Part shown: positions 45,211 to 56,185 of the stretch, piece after piece | Position numbering within the stretch: the stretch's first letter is position 1 | How the letters are laid out: each line of letters begins with the position of its first letter | NCBI RefSeq assembly: GCF_947488985.1 | Contig: NZ_CANLBV010000016.1 | Location: forward strand, 1 to 64,000 | Length of the DNA stretch: 64,000 nucleotides | DNA from: an uncultured Vibrio sp. | Lineage (GTDB): Bacteria; Pseudomonadota; Gammaproteobacteria; Enterobacterales; Vibrionaceae | Direction: 5' to 3' | Translations under genes and position numbers: made by a program | The notes under the pieces: model-generated | Databases searched by the model: none | What the model saw: the letters and a program-made list of their open reading frames with translations, nothing else | What the model was told of the DNA's origin: nothing

Positions 45211-45748
45211 GTCGTGTTGGGTTCTCTAAGTTAATCAGTCTCTCAATGTTCTTCATTGAGTCTTCACAGCGTTCTAAGCGTTCTTTTGCTAATTGCCAAG
45301 CCTGCTCCGCTTTTTTCTTAGCGTGACGTGGTGCTGAATCAAACGCTAACTTTCGTATTTGAACTAAATCGATCAATCGTTTTTGCCAATCTTGATGCTG
45401 AGCAAGTTCGTTATACAAATCGTTCAGGTTTTTCCCTGACTTACTTTTTCGATCTAATCGTAAATCATGGTTGGCCAACTCTCTTTGGATCGCCGCTATT
45501 TGATTGGTGAGCTTTTCTGTCAGGTAGTGTGCTCTGGATGCGTTCAATTGATTCGTCGCTTGTTCACGTAGAATCGTATGGTATGTTGCTTGAGCTTCCA
45601 AAGCATAGGGTAGCAGGATCGTAGCGCTACACTTAAATAACGTTCTGTCGAACAGTGCTTGGTGGTATGCGCCTCTTGATTTATCCACCTGCGAGCAATG
45701 ACCAATCAAGGTATCTAATATATTTTTTAGCTTTGAAAAATGATTCAT
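45200..45748 (-). CDS. priC: Primosomal replication protein PriC
   Basis: This is a 182-residue helical protein for replication restart that loads DnaB at stalled forks with gaps. The family has low sequence identity; recognisable are the N-terminal FSKLKNILDTLIGHCSQVD, FDRTLFKCSATILLPYALEAQATYHTI and the C-terminal QHQDWQKRLIDLVQIRKLAFD (compare HQDFERRLREMV in E. coli) and a basic, coiled-coil-like tail. The adjacent, overlapping ybaM strongly supports the call, because the priC-ybaM pair is conserved in enterics. Confidence 0.85.
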   Translation of the reverse strand: MNHFSKLKNILDTLIGHCSQVDKSRGAYHQALFDRTLFKCSATILLPYALEAQATYHTILREQATNQLNASRAHYLTEKLTNQIAAIQRELANHDLRLDRKSKSGKNLNDLYNELAQHQDWQKRLIDLVQIRKLAFDSAPRHAKKKAEQAWQLAKERLERCEDSMKNIERLINLENPTRHEQ

Positions 45749-45770
45749 TTCGCTTCCTGTTGGTGAGTGG

Positions 45771-46550
45771 CTATAAATTCACAAACCAAGCTTCGTATGC
45801 CAGCTTAATCGCAAGTACGCTGACTACGGTAACAAACACAGGCCGAATAAATTTAGCACCGAATCGAATCGCGGAATGAGCACCAACAAACGCACCAGCC
45901 ATCAAGCAAACCCCCATGGTTAAACCCAGTACCCAATCAATGTGGCCTAGAATGGCAAATGTAACTAAAGAGGTGAAATTGCTGGTAAAGTTCATCGCCT
46001 TAGACAAACCTGAAGCGAGCAAAATATTGAGGCGATAAAGTGCCATAGAGCTTACTGTCCAAAAAGCACCAGTCCCCGGACCTGCCACACCATCGTAAAA
46101 GCCCAGAATAAACCCTTGGTATTTTTGTTTTTTCTTCAGAACAGGGCAAGGCTTGGGTAACACGTTGTGATTCGCGTCGGGAGTCTTGTGAAAAATGGTA
46201 TAGACAGCAGTGGCGAGAATGACCAAAGGCAAGACTTTTTCGAGCCACTCAGTGCTAATGGCATCGACGGTCAATGTTCCAATGATGGCACCGGTCAAGG
46301 TCGCGATGAATGCATTTATCCAACATTCAGGATTGAACAGTTTTTTACGATAGTAGGTAAAAGCAGCCGTTGATGAAGCAAATGTTGCGGCGAGCTTATT
46401 GGTCCCTAGCGCGATGTGTGGCGGAAGACCAAGTGAAAGCAAAGCTGGGACAGTTAACATCCCGCCACCACCAGCAACGGCATCAATAAAGCCAGCTGCA
46501 AATGCAACCAGAGCAAGTATAACCAACATGGTTGGCTCGATCATTTCCAT
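45771..46550 (-). CDS. yfcA: TSUP family membrane transporter (YfcA-like)
   Basis: This is a 259-residue inner-membrane protein of the TauE/SafE (TSUP) family with about eight hydrophobic segments. Two similar halves carry the typical loops FAAGFIDAVAGGGGMLTVPALLSLGLPPHIALGTNKLAATFAS and GFYDGVAGPGTGAFW...LSKAMNFTSNFTSL. TSUP proteins move sulfur-containing or organic anions such as sulfite or sulfoacetate; the substrate of YfcA is not established. It is 22 bp upstream of priC on the same strand. Confidence 0.88.
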   Translation of the reverse strand: MEMIEPTMLVILALVAFAAGFIDAVAGGGGMLTVPALLSLGLPPHIALGTNKLAATFASSTAAFTYYRKKLFNPECWINAFIATLTGAIIGTLTVDAISTEWLEKVLPLVILATAVYTIFHKTPDANHNVLPKPCPVLKKKQKYQGFILGFYDGVAGPGTGAFWTVSSMALYRLNILLASGLSKAMNFTSNFTSLVTFAILGHIDWVLGLTMGVCLMAGAFVGAHSAIRFGAKFIRPVFVTVVSVLAIKLAYEAWFVNL

Positions 46551-46678
46551 AAATAGCTAGTGTTCTCGTTAGCGGCTGTCAAGGCAGCCACACGAATAAT
46601 CGTTGGATTAGTCATGTTGATTGGTGAATGCAGAAGCCGAGCGATAATGGATTGATTGTTATCGCAAGGACAGGCTGA

Positions 46679-48754
46679 TTAGTATTTTATTGTTCTTTTA
46701 AAAGGCGGCAGGGAATCGAGTAAGGATTTCCCGTATCGCTTCGTTACTATGCGTCGGTCAAGGATCGTGACTTTACCAGAATCTCTTTCCTTACGCAGCA
46801 GACGACCAACAGATTGAATCAGCTTTTTACTCGCTTCTGGAACAGTAATCTGCATAAAGGGATTACCGCCACGTGATTCAATATATTCTGAATGTGCTTG
46901 CTCTACAGGTGAAGTGGGCACACCAAAAGGGATCTTGGTAATAACCAGGTTTTCAAGAAGCTCGCCCGGCAAATCTAAGCCTTCAGAAAAGCTGCCAGTG
47001 CCAAAAAGAACGCTGGTTTTACCTTGCTCGATGAGCTTTTTATGTTTTTTTAGAATTTCAGTTCGAGAAGTGTCGCCCTGAACCTGCAGTGCCCATGATT
47101 TTTGAACAAATTTGCTTGCTAGCGCTTCAGCAACTTTGTTCATTTGCCAATAAGAAGAGAATAGAACGAGATTGGCTTGGTTGTCTTCTATTACCTTAGG
47201 CAAAATTTCAATAAGATATTCGGTAAACTGAGGTGCTTGTGGTTCGTATTTCATCGCTGGCACAATCAGCTCGGCTTGATTTTGATAATCAAACGGTGAG
47301 GCCAAAGCCAAAAATTGTACCCCGTCTTCTGCTTTTTGACTGATCCCAGATTGGTGACAGAAAAAGCTGAACGAGTTAAGCGCCCTCATTGTCGCCGAAA
47401 CCAACACGGCTCCAACACAGCGGCTCCAAATTTGTTGGTCTAGTTGCCAACCCACCTCTAGCGGAGAGACGTTCACAAGGAAATCGCCCTCACTTTCTTT
47501 ATTCAGCTCAAGCCAGCGAGCCAAAGGCGCGCCTTTTTCGCGCTTCGGTTCAGCCATTAAGCGCCAAACTTGCGCAAGATTTTCAGTTCTCTGGATATAG
47601 AAACCGATTTCAGCTAATGCAGGCTCTGCCAATTTAGCGGATAGCTCTCCGTCTTTGACCCGTTCTGCAATCAGGTCGGCGATTTTTGCGACCGCTTGAC
47701 TTGCCTTCTGGGTTAATTGCTTCAAGTCTTTAGACTCATTCTCTAACCATTGCGGTAAGTCACCATGTTCAAAACGGTACAACCCGTCTTCAAAGTGGCT
47801 GGCATCAAACTGTTTACTTAGCTGGGTTAGAGTGGGGATCAGCTGCTGTACCGAGTCTTGTAATTCATTTCTGAAACGATGCACGCGTTTTTCATCGGCT
47901 AAGCCTGAAAGTTTAGTGATCGATTGATTCAAACGCTCTAACCAAGAGGCGGCACCTTTTAAGCTTGCGGCTGCAGAAGAATGATCTCTGGCTACATGCG
48001 GTAAATGGTGAGCTTCATCGAATATATAGATGCTGTTTTCTGGTTCAGGCAGTATTACGCCGCCGCCTAAGTCAGCATCAGCCATGACTAAACTGTGATT
48101 AGCGATAATCACGTCTGCTTTATCTAGCTCTGAGCGTGCTTTTTGAAAAGGGCAATCTCTGTGCGCAGGCATGCTGTTATTGCAGCTGTGTTTATCACTG
48201 ACGATCATTTGCCAAATCATGTTATCGATGGGCTTGGGCCATGAGTCTCGGTCACCATCCCACTTACCCTGATTCAAACTACGATACATGGTTTGCAGTT
48301 GTTCGATATCTTTCTGCTTTGGTTTGGACTCAAACATTGCCATTTGCCCACCATCAACGCCACAAGCAGCGGCTAGCTTCTCGGCACAGCAATAACGCTG
48401 TCTACCTTTCGCTAAGATAAACGAGAATTCTCTATCGGTGAGCCGTCTATATAGAGGGAGGTCTTTGTTGACGAGTTGCTCTTGTAGGGCAACAGTCGCT
48501 GTCGAAATGATGATTTTGCGATTGTTCAACACCGCAACAGGAATCGTCGCCATTAAATAAGCCAGTGATTTGCCGATCCCTGTCCCCGCTTCGGCAACAA
48601 TTATGCGATTACTTTTGTGGTATTGACCACAAAGTGTCTTTGCGATCTCGGCAACAAGGTAGTTTTGTGCACGACGAGGTACAAAGTTATCCAACTGTTG
48701 CTGGAGGTTTTGATAACTGGTGCGAATGGAATTTTGAATTTTATTAGTTAGCAT
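46679..48754 (-). CDS. dinG: DinG, iron-sulfur XPD-like ATP-dependent DNA helicase
   Basis: I start it at ATG 48754 (MLTNKIQNSIRTSYQNLQQQL), which has AGGT 6 nt upstream and matches the family opening; an ATG 36 bp earlier adds unrelated residues. It has 691 residues and is an SF2 5'-3' helicase. Walker A is GTGIGKS (residues about 55), four Cys for the [4Fe-4S] cluster lie between RQRYCCAEKLAAACG and RDCPFQKA, the DEAH box is IYIFDEAHHLP, and the C-terminal motifs VLFGTGSFSEGLDLPG and QSVGRLLRKERDSG follow. In E. coli it is SOS-induced, but I found no CTGT-N8-ACAG box upstream here. It resolves R-loops and other structures at forks. Confidence 0.93.
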   Translation of the reverse strand: MLTNKIQNSIRTSYQNLQQQLDNFVPRRAQNYLVAEIAKTLCGQYHKSNRIIVAEAGTGIGKSLAYLMATIPVAVLNNRKIIISTATVALQEQLVNKDLPLYRRLTDREFSFILAKGRQRYCCAEKLAAACGVDGGQMAMFESKPKQKDIEQLQTMYRSLNQGKWDGDRDSWPKPIDNMIWQMIVSDKHSCNNSMPAHRDCPFQKARSELDKADVIIANHSLVMADADLGGGVILPEPENSIYIFDEAHHLPHVARDHSSAAASLKGAASWLERLNQSITKLSGLADEKRVHRFRNELQDSVQQLIPTLTQLSKQFDASHFEDGLYRFEHGDLPQWLENESKDLKQLTQKASQAVAKIADLIAERVKDGELSAKLAEPALAEIGFYIQRTENLAQVWRLMAEPKREKGAPLARWLELNKESEGDFLVNVSPLEVGWQLDQQIWSRCVGAVLVSATMRALNSFSFFCHQSGISQKAEDGVQFLALASPFDYQNQAELIVPAMKYEPQAPQFTEYLIEILPKVIEDNQANLVLFSSYWQMNKVAEALASKFVQKSWALQVQGDTSRTEILKKHKKLIEQGKTSVLFGTGSFSEGLDLPGELLENLVITKIPFGVPTSPVEQAHSEYIESRGGNPFMQITVPEASKKLIQSVGRLLRKERDSGKVTILDRRIVTKRYGKSLLDSLPPFKRTIKY

Positions 48755-48841
48755 GCTGTGACCTACATAACGGAGCGAAGATAGTAGCACATATCACTAG
48801 TCAGTACATTTACGGCAAAATAGCTCACTTTTAAAGCAAAA

Positions 48842-48857
48842 CCTGATCTTGTTCACA
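48842..48857. promoter_or_regulatory. Candidate far-upstream CRP site of ompT
   Basis: CCTGATCTTGTTCACA matches TGTGA-N6-TCACA with a perfect right half and 3 of 5 in the left half. It lies about 300 bp upstream of the likely ompT transcription start. In V. cholerae, ompT is known to be activated by CRP from a distant upstream site, which makes the position suggestive. Confidence 0.35.
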
Positions 48858-49122
48858 AAAAAAAACTGAACCTTCAACAACTTACTTATTTTATTTTACC
48901 TGTGAAATAAAAATATCAAAAAACCACCTCCTTTAGGTGTTAAGTTCTATTTATTAGCGGCCTTTTAAACTCGGTATGGTAGTTAGTTCTGATTTTGTGT
49001 TTTATGTAATTACTATATTTTTTGCGAAAATTAAGGATAAGCTGTTCGTAAAACGATGAAAAAAGATGTAATCAATTGATTTTGTTTGATTTGTGTTTTT
49101 TTTAGATTTGTTTTTAGTTTAT

Positions 49123-49151
49123 TTGACACGCAGGATAATCTTTTGCAATCT
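49123..49151 (+). promoter_or_regulatory. Predicted sigma-70 promoter of ompT
   Basis: TTGACA (49123-49128) is separated by 17 bp from CAATCT (49146-49151), a 3 of 6 match to the -10 box. Transcription would start near 49158, leaving a leader of about 110 nt. Confidence 0.45.
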
Positions 49152-49266
49152 AGACCACGAAATTTAGTGACAGTGATTAACCAACAAAGAGTGGTAATCA
49201 CCGCCATAAAAATAATAGGGAACCGGGCAAGGATCTCCCATTCTTAGAAAAGGCAGTGGATTTATT

Positions 49267-50316
49267 ATGAAAAAGACTCTATTAGCACTTGCAGTTGTTG
49301 CAGCAGCAGGTTCAGTGAACGCAGCAGAAATTTACAAATCAGAAGATGGCGCAGTAGACTTCTACGGTCAACTACGTACAGAGCTTAGGTTCGAAGATTC
49401 CGAAGACCACGAAGCAGACCTAAGTTCTGGTTCTTCTCGTGCAGGTATCGATGGTCAATACGCACTAACTGACTCTGTTGACGTTTTAGGCTTGGTTGAG
49501 TTTGGTCTAAGAGACAATACTGACGTAAACGTTCGTCAGCACATCTTAGGGTTCTCTGGCGATTTCGGTACCATCAAACTTGGTAAGCAGTGGACGACAT
49601 CGGATGACGTTTACGGCGCAGATTATTCATACTTCTACGGTGGCAGTGCACTACGCTACTTAACTTTAAATGGCGCAGCTCATGACTCACAAGTTAAGTA
49701 TGCTTACGATGCCGATAACTTCTGGGTTAAAGCGGGCTGGGGTCTAAACGAGAATGAAAAAAACCAAGACCTTTATGAATTGTTTGTAGGTACTTCTGTT
49801 GGTGACCTTGCACTTCACGTTGGTGCAGGTTTAAACCGTGATTATGCATTTGTTACTAACGCTAAAGCTGTAGCAGATAATGATGCAACCGCTGAAAAAG
49901 CAGATCTAGAAAATCTTTTCTTTGAGTTTACTGCAGAGTACAGCATTGGTGATCACCTGATCGGTTTCACATACTATAATGCTGAAGTAAGTGAAAATGG
50001 CTCATCGAATAAAATTGATGAGAACGCTTTCTCTGTTGCGGGCTCTTTCCAGGCTACAGATAAAACAGCGGTTTATGCTGGTTACGAATTCGTAGATCAA
50101 TCTGTTAACGTGGGAGGTCTAGAAGACGGTGATGGTACACTTTTTTACGTAGGTACAGTACATAAGTTTAATAGCTGGTCTCGTGTATACGCTGAATACG
50201 CATATGCTGACGGTACTACTTTAGGTTACTCAAACAAAGGTTCAGACCAAGTAGTTGGAGCAACTTTGGCAGATAGCGAAAGTAACTTCGCAGTTGGCGC
50301 ACGTTTCTACTGGTAA
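49267..50316 (+). CDS. ompT: OmpT/OmpU-type general porin
   Basis: This is a 349-residue trimeric outer-membrane porin of the Gram-negative porin family. A signal peptide (residues 1-19, MKKTLLALAVVAAAGSVNA) precedes AEIYKSEDGAVDFYGQLRTELRF. SSRAGIDGQYALTD, VEFGLRD and FGTIKLGKQWTTSDDVYG are the conserved strand and loop L3 regions, and the C-terminal strand ends NFAVGARFYW with Trp preceded by aromatic residues. The neighbourhood with divergent dinG matches V. cholerae ompT; by sequence alone OmpU cannot be excluded. V. cholerae ompT is repressed by ToxR and activated by CRP. Confidence 0.85.
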   Translation: MKKTLLALAVVAAAGSVNAAEIYKSEDGAVDFYGQLRTELRFEDSEDHEADLSSGSSRAGIDGQYALTDSVDVLGLVEFGLRDNTDVNVRQHILGFSGDFGTIKLGKQWTTSDDVYGADYSYFYGGSALRYLTLNGAAHDSQVKYAYDADNFWVKAGWGLNENEKNQDLYELFVGTSVGDLALHVGAGLNRDYAFVTNAKAVADNDATAEKADLENLFFEFTAEYSIGDHLIGFTYYNAEVSENGSSNKIDENAFSVAGSFQATDKTAVYAGYEFVDQSVNVGGLEDGDGTLFYVGTVHKFNSWSRVYAEYAYADGTTLGYSNKGSDQVVGATLADSESNFAVGARFYW

Positions 50317-50340
50317 TCAAATCATTTGACTACTTTTTAA

Positions 50341-50364
50341 GGCCCAGCTTATGCTGGGCTTTTC
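50341..50364 (+). terminator. Terminator of ompT
   Basis: GGCCCAGC pairs with GCTGGGCT around TTAT and is followed by TTTTC, 24 bp after the stop. A downstream gene starts 19 bp later. Confidence 0.85.
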
Positions 50365-50382
50365 TGTTATTAAGGGATTGTG

Positions 50383-51057
50383 ATGAGAATACAAGCAGCC
50401 ACATTGGTTAGCACTCTTTTGTTTAGTCTGTCGTCACTGGCGGCTTCACTGACAGTACAAGATACCGTTGATCTGTTGGTCGTTAATATGAGTGAGCCTG
50501 CGTTGTCTGGACAGGCATTTAATTCGGTCAAAACAGTAGAGTTACCTGCGGGCAAGAACCAAGTGCTTTTTAAGTACGAACCGGTCATTGAATCAGGTGA
50601 AGGGCGTAAAAAGGTATATAGCCATGCTCAGATCGTGACTTTTCATGTCGATGCGAATCAAGAACTCCGTTTTGAAATGCCAAAATACCGCAATGTTCGC
50701 TTGGCAGAGAAAGGCCTGAAAAATCTAGAATTTAGAATCGTCGACCAAGATGGCAATGAGATCTCTAAGGTCGTGGATAGGTTAAAATCTGACGGTGTTC
50801 AACTTGGGCGCAATTATATTGAAGAAGCTCGCCAGTACAATATTAATGGCGGACAGGCTGCGATCGCGATTTCCTATGTTGCGATTGATAATCAAGCACC
50901 AATACAGCAAGCGGATGCGGTTGAAGCCATTGCTCCCCCAGTTGAAAGCGCAACAATTTCTCAATCTGTTGAGTTAAATCAACTGCAAGCTTGGTATCTG
51001 AAGACCTCGAAAGAAGATCGCAAAGCGTTTCGTAAATGGATGATCGACCAAGAATAA
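50383..51057 (+). CDS. DUF2057 (YccT-like) secreted protein
   Basis: This is a 224-residue protein starting at ATG 50383, with AAGGGA at a 5-nt spacing. It has a signal peptide (MRIQAATLVSTLLFSLSSLAAS). The mature part opens LTVQDTVDLLVVNM and contains ELPAGKNQVLFKYEPVIES, which is the DUF2057/YccT signature. It should be periplasmic or surface-associated; in Salmonella a YccT homologue is reported to inhibit curli formation, but the role in Vibrio is not known. The C-terminus is predicted helical and polar (LNQLQAWYLKTSKEDRKAFRKWM). It may share ompT readthrough. Confidence 0.8.
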   Translation: MRIQAATLVSTLLFSLSSLAASLTVQDTVDLLVVNMSEPALSGQAFNSVKTVELPAGKNQVLFKYEPVIESGEGRKKVYSHAQIVTFHVDANQELRFEMPKYRNVRLAEKGLKNLEFRIVDQDGNEISKVVDRLKSDGVQLGRNYIEEARQYNINGGQAAIAISYVAIDNQAPIQQADAVEAIAPPVESATISQSVELNQLQAWYLKTSKEDRKAFRKWMIDQE

Positions 51058-51076
51058 CGGTACTCAGTTATATTAA

Positions 51077-51119
51077 AGAAAAGCGGGGGGTTGATGAACC
51101 TCAACGGCCTAGCTTTTCT
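51077..51119. terminator. Terminator between convergent DUF2057 gene and rluE
   Basis: AGAAAAGC pairs with GCTTTTCT, and the inner GGTTGA/TCAAC pairing extends the hairpin. A T-rich flank follows on the plus strand. Confidence 0.7.
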
Positions 51120-51141
51120 ATTTAATGTTTTTTGATAAGCG

Positions 51142-51870
51142 TTATATCTCTTTCCATTCACCAGGCTGAAGTTGCCCAACATTCATGTTACCCATTGAGT
51201 AGCGAATGAGGCGCAAAGTAGGGTAGCCGATATTGGCGGTCATTCGCCTAACCTGACGGTTACGCCCTTCAATTATCGTAATGGCAAGCCATGTGGTCGG
51301 TATAGCGGCTCTGAATCTGACCGGCGGGGTTCTTTCCCAAACCTCCGGTTCAGGCATGATGTCCACCTTTGCTGGCAGTGTCATCCCGTCTTTTAGTTCA
51401 ACCCCTTTTCTCAATTTATCTAAATCTTCCTCAGAAGGGGCGCCTTCCACTTGTACCCAATATGTTTTGGGTGACTTAGAGTCTGGTTGCGTTAATTTAG
51501 CTTGAAATATACCGTCATTGGTCAAGACCATTAACCCTTCACTGTCACGATCAAGTCTACCCGCTGCATAAACGTCTTTGATCGGAATATAGTCAGCAAG
51601 CGTTTTTCTGCCTTCGCCATCGGTGAATTGGCTGAGTGAATCGAAAGGCTTGTTGAACAAAATGACTTTTCGGTCTTCGAGCGCCACTCTCGGTTTTTCT
51701 CCGTTCGGTCTCGCTTTATATCGGTGCTTGCTGGAGCGCGTTTTTGGGTTGGAATTGCTAGTGCTCTTTTTATTACTGCTTCGGCTTGGTCTATGGCTGC
51801 TTTGTTTTAATTGTGCACCAGAACGAGCTGGTTTATCTGAGTGAGATGCGCTGCGTGAGCGAGTAGACAT
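51142..51870 (-). CDS. rluE: 23S rRNA pseudouridine 2457 synthase RluE
   Basis: This is a 242-residue cytoplasmic RNA-modifying enzyme of the RsuA/RluB/C/D/E/F group. The first ~60 residues are a Ser/Lys/Arg-rich, disordered tail ([20 protein letters not shown]). The catalytic domain has [35 protein letters not shown] with catalytic Asp in [19 protein letters not shown] and [12 protein letters not shown]. An S4 domain is absent, as expected for RluE. It is divergent from icd. Confidence 0.93.
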   Translation of the reverse strand: MSTRSRSASHSDKPARSGAQLKQSSHRPSRSSNKKSTSNSNPKTRSSKHRYKARPNGEKPRVALEDRKVILFNKPFDSLSQFTDGEGRKTLADYIPIKDVYAAGRLDRDSEGLMVLTNDGIFQAKLTQPDSKSPKTYWVQVEGAPSEEDLDKLRKGVELKDGMTLPAKVDIMPEPEVWERTPPVRFRAAIPTTWLAITIIEGRNRQVRRMTANIGYPTLRLIRYSMGNMNVGQLQPGEWKEI

Positions 51871-54432
<2,562 letters not shown>

Positions 54433-54447
54433 TGATTGGACTGATTG

Positions 54448-54716
54448 TTAGGGCGTGTTGATCTTTCGTGGTTAAATTTTGTTCGAGATAAAAGCGTTTT
54501 AATCGCGGCGAGGGGGAAGTAGCCTAGTCACTCTAAGCAAATCTCCCTCAACAAAGAGTAAAACGCTTTTAGCCGAACCCTTCGGGCAGCGTTTGCTGGG
54601 CATTTCTACTACGTTATCGGCTTCTCATGTAGGCTAGCTACACATCGACGCCTCTGGCTTGTATAAATACCCAGCAACTCGCTGCAAAAATCAGCTCGAA
54701 AGATCAACACTCCCTA
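54448..54716. repeat. MITE-like repeat with nested inverted repeats
   Basis: The outer arms TTAGGGCGTGTTGATCTTTCG (54448) and its near-complement CGAAAGATCAACACTCCCTA (54697-54716) form 19-20 bp imperfect terminal inverted repeats. Inside, AAAAGCGTTTTA (54490-54501) pairs perfectly with TAAAACGCTTTT (54559-54570). GCAGCGTTTGCTGGG (54586-54600) pairs with CCCAGCAACTCGCTGC (54670-54685) with one bulge. The whole folds as an outer stem with two arms. There is no ORF inside. It separates icd from its own terminator, so it looks like an insertion. Confidence 0.75.
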
Positions 54717-54788
54717 GTCAGCCAGGTAAATGATTGACTAATGAGTTGCTTAGTTTGACGGCTAAGTCATAGATAAAGTCAAAACGAG

Positions 54789-54823
54789 AGACGCTTTAAC
54801 GATAATGTTAAAGCGTCTTTTTT
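54789..54823 (+). terminator. Terminator of icd, displaced by the repeat element
   Basis: AGACGCTTTAAC pairs perfectly with GTTAAAGCGTCT around GATAAT and is followed by six T residues. It lies 357 bp after the icd stop; subtracting the 269-bp element gives about 90 bp, a normal distance. Confidence 0.88.
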
Positions 54824-54918
54824 GTTCATTTGTCATCTTCACCTAAGACCTAGCAAACATAAAGAGATAAATATCACTGGAACCACTGTACCGTGATTCA
54901 CTTTATTGCTCACAGATC

Positions 54919-54968
54919 AAAAAACCGCTCATATGCTTCTCTATTACAGAAGTCAAATGAACGGTTTT
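54919..54968 (-). terminator. Terminator of cspD
   Basis: On the minus strand AAAACCGTTCAT pairs with ATGAGCGGTTTT (one G-U); an inner CTTCTGTAATAGAGAAG hairpin extends it. TTTTG follows, about 80 bp after the cspD stop. Confidence 0.78.
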
Positions 54969-55044
54969 AGCCTTTGTCTGCCTATCTGCCGTTAATTAGG
55001 GCTGATGGAGGTCAACAATGGAATTGGGTATCGACGGCAATCGC

Positions 55045-55266
55045 CTATTTTGCGGCGCTGCCTTCTACAGGAACAACGTAGCTCGCATGCGAGCCTTTAG
55101 GTCCACTTTCTACTTCATAATCGACTTGTTGACCAGCCTTTAAGGTTCGATAACCTTCCATCTGTATTGTGGAGTAGTGAGCGAAAATATCACCTTCTTC
55201 ACCTTCTGGACAAATAAAGCCAAACCCTTTGGCATTGTTAAACCATTTTACTGTTCCTGTAGCCAT
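55045..55266 (-). CDS. cspD: Cold-shock-domain protein CspD
   Basis: This is a 73-residue protein starting at ATG 55266 (MATGTVKWFNNAKGFGF), with GAGGGA 7 nt upstream; an ATG three codons earlier is closer to the ribosome site and less likely. It has a single OB-fold cold-shock domain with RNP1 KGFGFICP and RNP2-like DIFAHYST. GYRTLKAGQQVDYEVESGPKGSHASYVVPVE is CspD-like, ending in a short Ala-rich tail. E. coli CspD is a stationary-phase inhibitor of DNA replication rather than a cold-shock protein. Its position divergent from clpS-clpA is the same as in E. coli. Confidence 0.93.
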   Translation of the reverse strand: MATGTVKWFNNAKGFGFICPEGEEGDIFAHYSTIQMEGYRTLKAGQQVDYEVESGPKGSHASYVVPVEGSAAK

Positions 55267-55825
55267 GCTATACATCCCTCATGCATTTTGTTACTGACGT
55301 TTTAATATCAATTGTCGTAAGTGCAATTGATACTATTTCGACCAACGAAAGAATTTCGGCTGGTTGCTTAAATCTAGTACCTTAATTATGGAAATTCACC
55401 TTACCCCGTGTAATTCTCCCAATTGTTCAAACTTTTAAATGTGTTGCTAATTTGTAATCAAAAAGCCTTTTAGCTCCAATGTAGCTAATGATTGAGCTCA
55501 GTCAATAGCAAGTTGCTACGAAAGTAACCAAATTTAATAACAAATCACATTTGAGACTAATTACAACTTATTAACTGTGATTAAACCTTGCCGTGTGTAT
55601 ATAACTGGTATCAATGCTTGTGGCGTCTTTTTAATCAACCACATATGTTGATCCTATTAATCGAGATCTTTTATTTGCAGCGATGGAAATGGTGGATTAG
55701 GCTCAGTGGAGAGGAATATTTTTTGGTACTGTTTCTCGGTGCCGTTTCTTAGTACACCGTAAAGCGTGAATGTGGTAAATTTGAGTCATTAACGCCTTCC
55801 GAAAAATAACCTTTAGCAAAGCGAT
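55267..55825. other. cspD-clpS divergent regulatory region (559 bp)
   Basis: It is AT-rich and contains the divergent promoters of cspD and clpS-clpA. I see no ORF, RNA gene or clear named operator in it. The clpS ribosome site is weak (AAAGCGATATG). Confidence 0.6.
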
Positions 55826-56146
55826 ATGAGCAGAAACTTTGAATGGGCATCTCCAGGCTCAGATTTACTGGAGAAAGAAGCAACAAAAGTAAAGCCACCG
55901 GCAATGTATAACGTCGTACTGAATAACGATGATTACACGCCTATGGACTTTGTAATCGAGATCCTAGAGCGATTCTTCTCACTAGATATCGAAAAAGCAA
56001 CGGAAGTGATGCTCAAGGTTCATTATGAAGGCAAAGCGATTTGCGGCACATACAGTGCTGAAATAGCCGAAACAAAGGTAGCGCAGGTCACGATGTACTC
56101 AAAGGAAAATGAGCATCCGCTACTATGTACAATGGAGCAAGTATAA
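55826..56146 (+). CDS. clpS: ClpS, N-degron adaptor of ClpAP
   Basis: This is a 106-residue cytoplasmic adaptor that binds N-terminal Leu, Phe, Trp or Tyr of substrates and hands them to ClpA. A flexible N-terminal tail (residues 1-25) is followed by the core [24 protein letters not shown] with the conserved NNDDYTPM binding loop, [19 protein letters not shown] (His of the pocket) and a final short strand. It precedes clpA by 39 bp and is almost certainly co-transcribed. Confidence 0.95.
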   Translation: MSRNFEWASPGSDLLEKEATKVKPPAMYNVVLNNDDYTPMDFVIEILERFFSLDIEKATEVMLKVHYEGKAICGTYSAEIAETKVAQVTMYSKENEHPLLCTMEQV

Positions 56147-56185
56147 ATTGCTCGAGCAACGATGTTGTTCCCCCAGGAGGTACTT

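Larger units (their letters stand above)
48755..49266. other. dinG-ompT divergent regulatory region (512 bp)
   Basis: It is very AT-rich. It holds a candidate CRP site (48842-48857) and a promoter with a perfect TTGACA box (49123), both listed separately. A short hairpin (ACCTCC...AGGT, near 48927) is also seen. No ORF is convincing. Confidence 0.6.

Noticed and set aside
54961..55060. Short plus-strand frame with a GGAGG-like site before ATG 55018
   Set aside because: It runs antisense through the 3' end of cspD and has no recognisable sequence. The cspD frame explains the composition.
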